64,000 nt of DNA from Bugulina stolonifera (Eukaryota > Bryozoa > Gymnolaemata > Cheilostomatida > Bugulidae). Every line of letters starts with the position of its first letter. Positions within the stretch are counted from its first letter, which is position 1. The position numbers and the translations under genes are program-made. The notes under the pieces were generated by a model that ran no database searches, was not told the origin of the DNA, and saw nothing but the letters and a program-made list of their open reading frames with translations. Shown one piece after another: positions 58,578-64,000 of this stretch. The DNA is taken from positions 2,666,001 through 2,730,000 of the forward strand of contig OW285191.1 of assembly GCA_935421135.1 (NCBI GenBank), given 5' to 3'.

Positions 58578-61500
58578 TTATCTGCGACTGATTGTAAAGC
58601 CTGATATTGAAACACTAAGGCTATATCTCGGAGGTAACATTGTAGCCGAGGCTCTAGAGTCGTAGCTAGATAGCATAACGTCATGCTCCACATCTGTGAT
58701 CTGCGGGTTGAAGAGGGTGCATTGCCAGTGACAGAGAGATATCAGTATAATACAGAGTATAACACAGAGAGCTACTATGACTGCTGTATAGCTCACCGGC
58801 CAGACCTTGTACCCGTCCTACAATATATACAGTGAACACCCTTTCAAATAGTTTATGCATGTCTCAGCAATGGAGACTGTGAGCCAGGTTTTGTAATGAC
58901 ATTATTTTGATGCTAAAGTTGGACGACTGTAAGTTCATATTACACTTTACTTGAACATAGGAAAACTTCTAAAACCTTATTTTCGAGGCTAACTTGTCAG
59001 AGTATCTAATTCCAACCCAAACAAATTGACTTTCCTTCTTTTTATTCAAAATTTAATGCAAGAGGAAACAACTCATTAATACATAGTGAGTTTACTGCAC
59101 TCAAGTAGCTAGTTGTACAGTGCATAATATATGCTATGTAGATAAACGGTCAAAGTGAAGGAATTAATAATATCAGGTGTGAGATTATATTATCTGCTCC
59201 ATAACATGCTCAGCTATATAACAGCTATATAACAGCTATATAACATCTATATAACAGCTATATAACAGCTATATAACAGCTATATAACAGCTATATAACA
59301 GCTATATAACTGCTATATAACAGTTATATAACAGCTATATAACAGCTATATAACAGCTTTATAACAGTTATATAACAGTTATATAACAGCTATATAACAG
59401 CTATATAACAGCTATATAACAGTTATATAACAGTTATATAACAGCTATATAACAGCTATATAACAGCTATATAACAGCTATATAACAGCTATATAACAGC
59501 TATATAACAGCTATATAACAGCTATATAACAGCTATATAACAGTTATATAACAGTTATATAACAGCTATATAACAGCTATATAACAGCTATATAACAGCT
59601 ATATAACAGCTATATAACAGCTATATAACAGCTATATAACAGCTATATAACAGTTATATAACAGCTATATAACAGCTATATAACAGTCTCCAAACTCAAC
59701 TCTTTCGATTTCCACTTCATGAATCACATTGCTATTTGTAAAGTTAATTATGAGGAAAGAATATTATGTGTAGATGTACACGTATATGGGTTATTTCAGA
59801 ATTATCACATCACACTGTTACATGTGTATGTTACATGTGCATGTTACATGTGTATGTTACATGTGTATGTTACATGTGTATGTTACATGTGTATGTTACA
59901 TGTGTATGTTACATGTGTATGTTACATGTGTATGTTACATGTGTATGTTACATGTGTATGTTACATGTGTATGTTACATGTGTATGTTACATGTGTATGT
60001 TACATGTGTATGTTACATGTGTATGTTACCAGATATTGCGTTGGTGAAAATGTAGCTCCACTTTCTACATTTTCTTGGTTTACGCTTTTATTTATGTTTT
60101 CTGATTCAATTTATTTTGAGTAGATAAATTCTCCATTTATAGCCATGTTGTTATTTCCTGCAGTAACCGATTCATTTGGAGCTGGACCTTTTGACAGGTT
60201 ATCAATATATTTGCCAATTTATCTATTTTTAGGTATTTGAGAGAATTTGGTCCTTAATTTAGCCTCAACAAACCATTTGTGTTCTAGCAAGGGCAACCAT
60301 GACAGTTGTAATATGTAAGTTTTCTGACTGATCACAAACCGTGCTGTATTCAGTGACCAAATCTTCATCTATTCGGCCGTCTCCATCGTCATCTTCACCA
60401 TTGGCTATCTCTTCATCTATCCTGTAGTCACAGTCATTATCAACAGCGTCATCTGCTGATGGCGATGTCACGTTACAGTAGCTTCCTGTAATATAAAATA
60501 ACAGCCATCAGCATAAGTGAAGTTGCTACTGAGTATACCATTTCCATAAGTTTCACCAGGAAATCCATAAATTTCTGGTTTTAAGATTATATTAGTAATT
60601 ATAGTGCAATGCAGCTAACAACTCAAATACTGCAAGATAATGCATAATAATATTGCTTATAGTACAGAAACATAAAACATTGCTCTATAAGTAATAGGTT
60701 TGATTATGCTATGGGCCAAAAGTTTGCCAACAATCTGATCAATCATGCCCCGAATAAGATAATTATAAGATTTGTAGTTAATTTTAACATCTTCGTGGCC
60801 ACTGTAGAACAATGAGTAAATTATTATTGGCATCTATCCAATGTTCACTTCATTCAAACCTATTGTACACAGTCTAAATTCCTTTACAATGAGCAGTGTT
60901 CGCTAGTATATGATCTCGTTACGCTGAACGTAATAGAGTATATTATACTATACTATTTATACTATACCATTTACAGTGATATTATTGAGCTTACAGGTAG
61001 ATACTGACCTGTGTTAGATATTCTAAGTCGGGAACTGGATAGAATCTGTCCATTTGCACCAGTTAAGTAAGCACTAAACACTGAGGTAGGTTTGGTATGG
61101 GTCACCATGTATTTCCCTTTTGGTACTCTGTACTGTTTGATAACATACTCACCTGTATTCAGTAAAATACATACATGTATGATACATATAATTCTAGAGT
61201 TGCATCTGCAATTTCTACTTCTGATTAACGCTGTAGCAATTGACCAATAATATTAGTTCAGGGTGCTCATTGATGGTATATGCTTAACCCCTACTAAAGA
61301 GAGAGCATAACTCCCACTAAAATATTTGTAATATTCAACTACTTTAATAGCTCTACAATGCCTACTACATGTATGCGTGCAAGGTTTAGCCTAGTAGGAG
61401 AGTCATATTACTGGTATATACTAATACAGGTCACGTAAGTAAGGCGGACATACAGTATATATATTGTAGTAACCAGATTGTCGATAGCATCAAGCTGGGT

Positions 61501-63127
61501 GTTACAGCATGTCACCTCTATGCTATTGCACCGAGTGCTTGAATCTCTTCAGCCCTCACCTTTGATAGACAAATAGCCTGAGAGTCTACAACATGCACAT
61601 ATATACATACCTACAGCATGGGAAGATAACTCTATATAGGAAGTGGTAGCCTTAGAGTTGATGAGTAGGCCGTCAGTTATATCTGCCTCCGCTGTAATTA
61701 GATGTAGAGTGAACTCAGCTGGGGTGTTAGAGGAAGGCTGACCAGAGGGCTCCAGTGCGTTCAGCAAAGCAGTGTTGACGAATTGGGTCACAGATGGTAT
61801 GACAGACAGCACACTGCTACCTGTATACAAATAAGTGTGACCTACTGTAATGTACATGTACATTATACTACTCCAAAGTTTGATACATATTCGCCACAGA
61901 TTCCAAAACTCTACTGTCAGTTTAGTGCTAACAAATAATATTATAGCCCACGTTTTATCCTTCCCTTCCTTTATCTGTTTTCTTTTCTCTTTTCCCTACA
62001 TATTATATCTGTTTTAAAACTCTTCCCATGTAGAATGTCTGCGTATCTTTTTGTTTTACTATAAAACTTATATTAATAATTTGGGGAAAGGGGCTAGTAT
62101 ACATGTATTTATGTACATGTACATGTACATGTACATGTACATGTACATGTACATGTACATGTACATGTACATGTACAATGTAGGTAAGAAGGAATATGTA
62201 GATATTTTCTCTGTATAGCATTAATATTTGGAGTTGAGAGAGTACAAACTGTTAATTCTAGCCATACTTGCTGTATATAACAGGAGTTAAGCAGTTCTAA
62301 TTCTCACCATCACTGGATACAACAACAACTGTCAGTACAGGGTGAGTACATTTCAGTACATCTGGCTCATTCAGTGTGAAGTCTTGATCTGCACCGATAA
62401 CTTGTTTACTAACTACTAGTTTACACTCCAAGTTAGCTCTATTGTTTTCTTCTGCTATAGAAATAGAAGATTATGGCTATTACTATAATGTAGAGCTACA
62501 TGTCAATACAAGTTTAGCGAATGTGACACAACACATGGAGCCGAAGAAAGGCGCAAGCTTTCTTATGTCTTGATTGCTGCATGAGACACACGTGCTTCCT
62601 AAGACATGAGGTTGCAACTACTTCCTCCACTACCACTTATAAAGTAAGTGCACTTATCTCTTTATAACTGACTCACATAACCCACCTAACTATACAATTA
62701 CTATGAGACATTTCAGTGTAATTACTTTTTATGAATGGTTGGTCAAATCTCTCTGTTATAAGATACACGTGGACCTGCATGTGTGTATATGTGTATATAT
62801 ATACTTATTGGAGTTAGTTCCCCATTGCTCAGTTTAGTACAATAAGTTCTACACAGAGACCAGTTAAATTAGCTAAGCTCATGGGCTCACACTAGTAGCA
62901 TAAGCCTTCCTTCATGCAGACATTCCTTTCTCCATGTCAACCACACAAAGTGTACTACTAGATAGTAAGTATAAATACTATGATAGCCTGTGCTACACAC
63001 CTGCTAGTCTGTATGTTGCGGGAGTATCCAATACAAACTCAACTCCCCACGTGTTCACTGGAGGAATATTCACCAACTCTGAGCTACTGGCCCCATTCAG
63101 GACTATCACAGGTTTATTTGACGTTAT
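58578..63127 (-). CDS. Single-pass membrane protein, 3' part (IgGFc-binding-like ectodomain, DDDGDG loop)
   Basis: Six exons join in phase through GT-AG introns into 337 residues: 63127-63001, 62454-62308, 61820-61611, 61152-61009, 60485-60340 and 58817-58578. The ectodomain segments ITSNKPVIVLNGASSSELVN and WGVEFVLDTPATYRLAG recall the IgGFc-binding N-terminal domain (my reading, low certainty). Then comes an acidic stretch, DNDCDYRIDEEI followed by GEDDDGDGRIDEDL, the spacing of calcium-loop repeats. The last exon encodes a transmembrane helix (YTAVIVALCVILCIILISLC) and a 48-residue cytoplasmic tail ending SISGFTISRR. So the N side is outside the cell. The signal peptide and earlier exons are not seen; they would lie beyond the right edge or past the LTR-like repeat. 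The family was not identified with certainty; splice phases support the model. Confidence 0.75.
59206..59685. repeat. 11-bp minisatellite in the last intron
   Basis: About 43 copies of ctatataacag with occasional gttatataaca variants, within the intron between the acidic exon and the transmembrane exon. Confidence 0.95.
59815..60028. repeat. 13-bp minisatellite in the last intron
   Basis: About 16 copies of tgttacatgtgta, 130 bp from the preceding array. Open frames through it (CYMCMLHVYVT repeats) are not genes. Confidence 0.95.
62107..62176. repeat. Self-complementary (gtacat)n hexamer array
   Basis: About eleven tgtaca/catgta units. The array reads the same on both strands and could extrude as a hairpin. 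It lies in an intron of the membrane-protein gene. Confidence 0.9.
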
Positions 63128-63164
63128 CTAAAGCAGGAATAGAATCTGTATACGACTGTAGCAA

Positions 63165-63260
63165 TCACATGACTTAACTCTCTACCTCGAGTCACATGAC
63201 TTAACATTCAAACTCAAGACACATAAATTAACTCGCTATCTCAAGTCACATGACTTAATT
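63165..63260. repeat. Short diverged tandem array
   Basis: Four imperfect units around tcacatgacttaa and ctc, about 28 bp apart. Confidence 0.6.
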
Positions 63261-63334
63261 CTCTAAGGTATTCGAAACGTCCTGTTTCCAACTGACGATG
63301 TTGAAATATTCATTTACCAATTAAACAAAATATT

Positions 63335-64000
63335 GTAATGGAACGGCCAGCCAACCCCACCACCAAGCCGACGTATGCAGAAGTCATAAAGCAGGCCCTG
63401 ATACCTAAACGGGTGCTGTCTCTCCTAGATGGCTCTAAGAAGACTCTAGTGGCTAGCCTTCCCTGGCTGGCCAAACAGTGACACTTATCTATGTTAACCA
63501 TTCATGCATATTGTCTTACCTTGTACAATTATTATACATGCATGCCTATACTATGTCTTAATCAACTACTTTCGTGTGCTCTATTATTGTTATCCACCAA
63601 TCAGGTTTATTGCAATTACACTTTGGTTTTTCCCACATATTGTTAGCAATTATCTTCTCTTATCTGATTGTATTAAACAGAGTCTTTTACCATGTACTTT
63701 TTAAGGCCGATATCTTGGAATAGGCTCATACTTATATACTTTCCATCTCGGACTATTGTAAGCACTTTTTGTGTCAAGGTCGACCCCTTTTGTGGCCGAC
63801 GTCGGGCGGAACCATCCATGTTGTTGCATCAGTTCCGAACCCGGTACCTTATCGGCCTCCTTTTGCCGGAAGTAGATTTAGTATATAAGGCAGCACGTTT
63901 TCTGTAAGAAATCAGTTGTTGATTGCGCTCTAATAAAGCAACATCTCCTAACTCAAGCCAATAGAGGCTTACTCTTGTAGGCGGGTAACTCCACCGGCGG
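63335..64000 (+). repeat. LTR-like repeat, subfamily 1, running off the right edge
   Basis: Begins tgtaatgg and matches 37694 onward and 41708 onward. TATATAAG at 63882 and AATAAA at 63932. It is the best-preserved copy in the window. Its orientation is opposite to that of the adjacent membrane-protein gene. Confidence 0.65.

Noticed and set aside
59719..60123. Three overlapping frames encoding CYMCMLHVYVT repeats
   Set aside because: They are translations of the 13-bp minisatellite in an intron.
62934..63131. Plus-strand frame MSTTQSVLLDSKYKYY...
   Set aside because: The opposite strand encodes an exon that joins in phase with five downstream exons of the membrane protein, so this frame is a shadow.

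Overview
The window is eukaryotic nuclear DNA from an animal. It is AT-rich, its genes are split by GT-AG introns of roughly 0.1-1.5 kb, and no bacterial operon or rRNA signal is seen. It is full of decayed transposons and tandem repeats. Metazoan genes are present: a novel-type protein kinase C, TFIP11, DNAJC17, mitochondrial ISCA2, and a single-pass membrane protein with an acidic DDDGDG loop. Together they suggest an early-branching animal. A demosponge is my tentative guess; nothing in the sequence proves it.

Layout. 1.2-3.35 kb (-): first three coding exons (C2 domain) of a novel PKC that runs off the left edge. 5.5-8.3 kb: three decayed 3' ends of a jockey-type LINE. 10.4-11.5 kb (+): complete ISCA2 in three exons. 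13.3-21.1 kb (-): complete TFIP11 in 15 exons (846 aa). 21.4-24.7 kb (+): complete DNAJC17 in 8 exons (312 aa). 26.4-30.85 kb (-): Ty3/Gypsy element with gag and pol in one frame, split by a single UGA in readthrough context; it has a 5' LTR and tRNA-Leu primer site but no recognisable 3' LTR. 31.0-31.9 kb (+): dead hAT transposase. 32.2-34.6 kb and 52.0-53.4 kb (+): two intronless paralogues of an unrecognised protein family. 36.4-37.0 kb and 49.1-50.2 kb (-): two related C2H2 zinc-finger loci, the first dead and the second intact. 37.7-44.2 kb: nested LTR-like repeats, a PolB/aspartic-protease chimera and nested fold-back elements. 45.6-48.5 kb: a 2.9-kb 9-bp satellite. 54.7-55.2 kb: mariner remnant. 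58.6-63.1 kb (-): six 3' exons of the membrane protein. 63.3 kb to the right edge: another LTR-like repeat.

How the genes relate. TFIP11 and DNAJC17 start 344 bp apart, head to head. Their yeast counterparts (Ntr1/Spp382 and Cwc23) are physical partners in spliceosome disassembly, so a shared bidirectional promoter may co-express partners. The two unknown paralogues and the two zinc-finger loci look like two copies of one ancestral neighbourhood.

All gene structures were read by eye from splice signals, frame continuity and family resemblance. No database search was possible.
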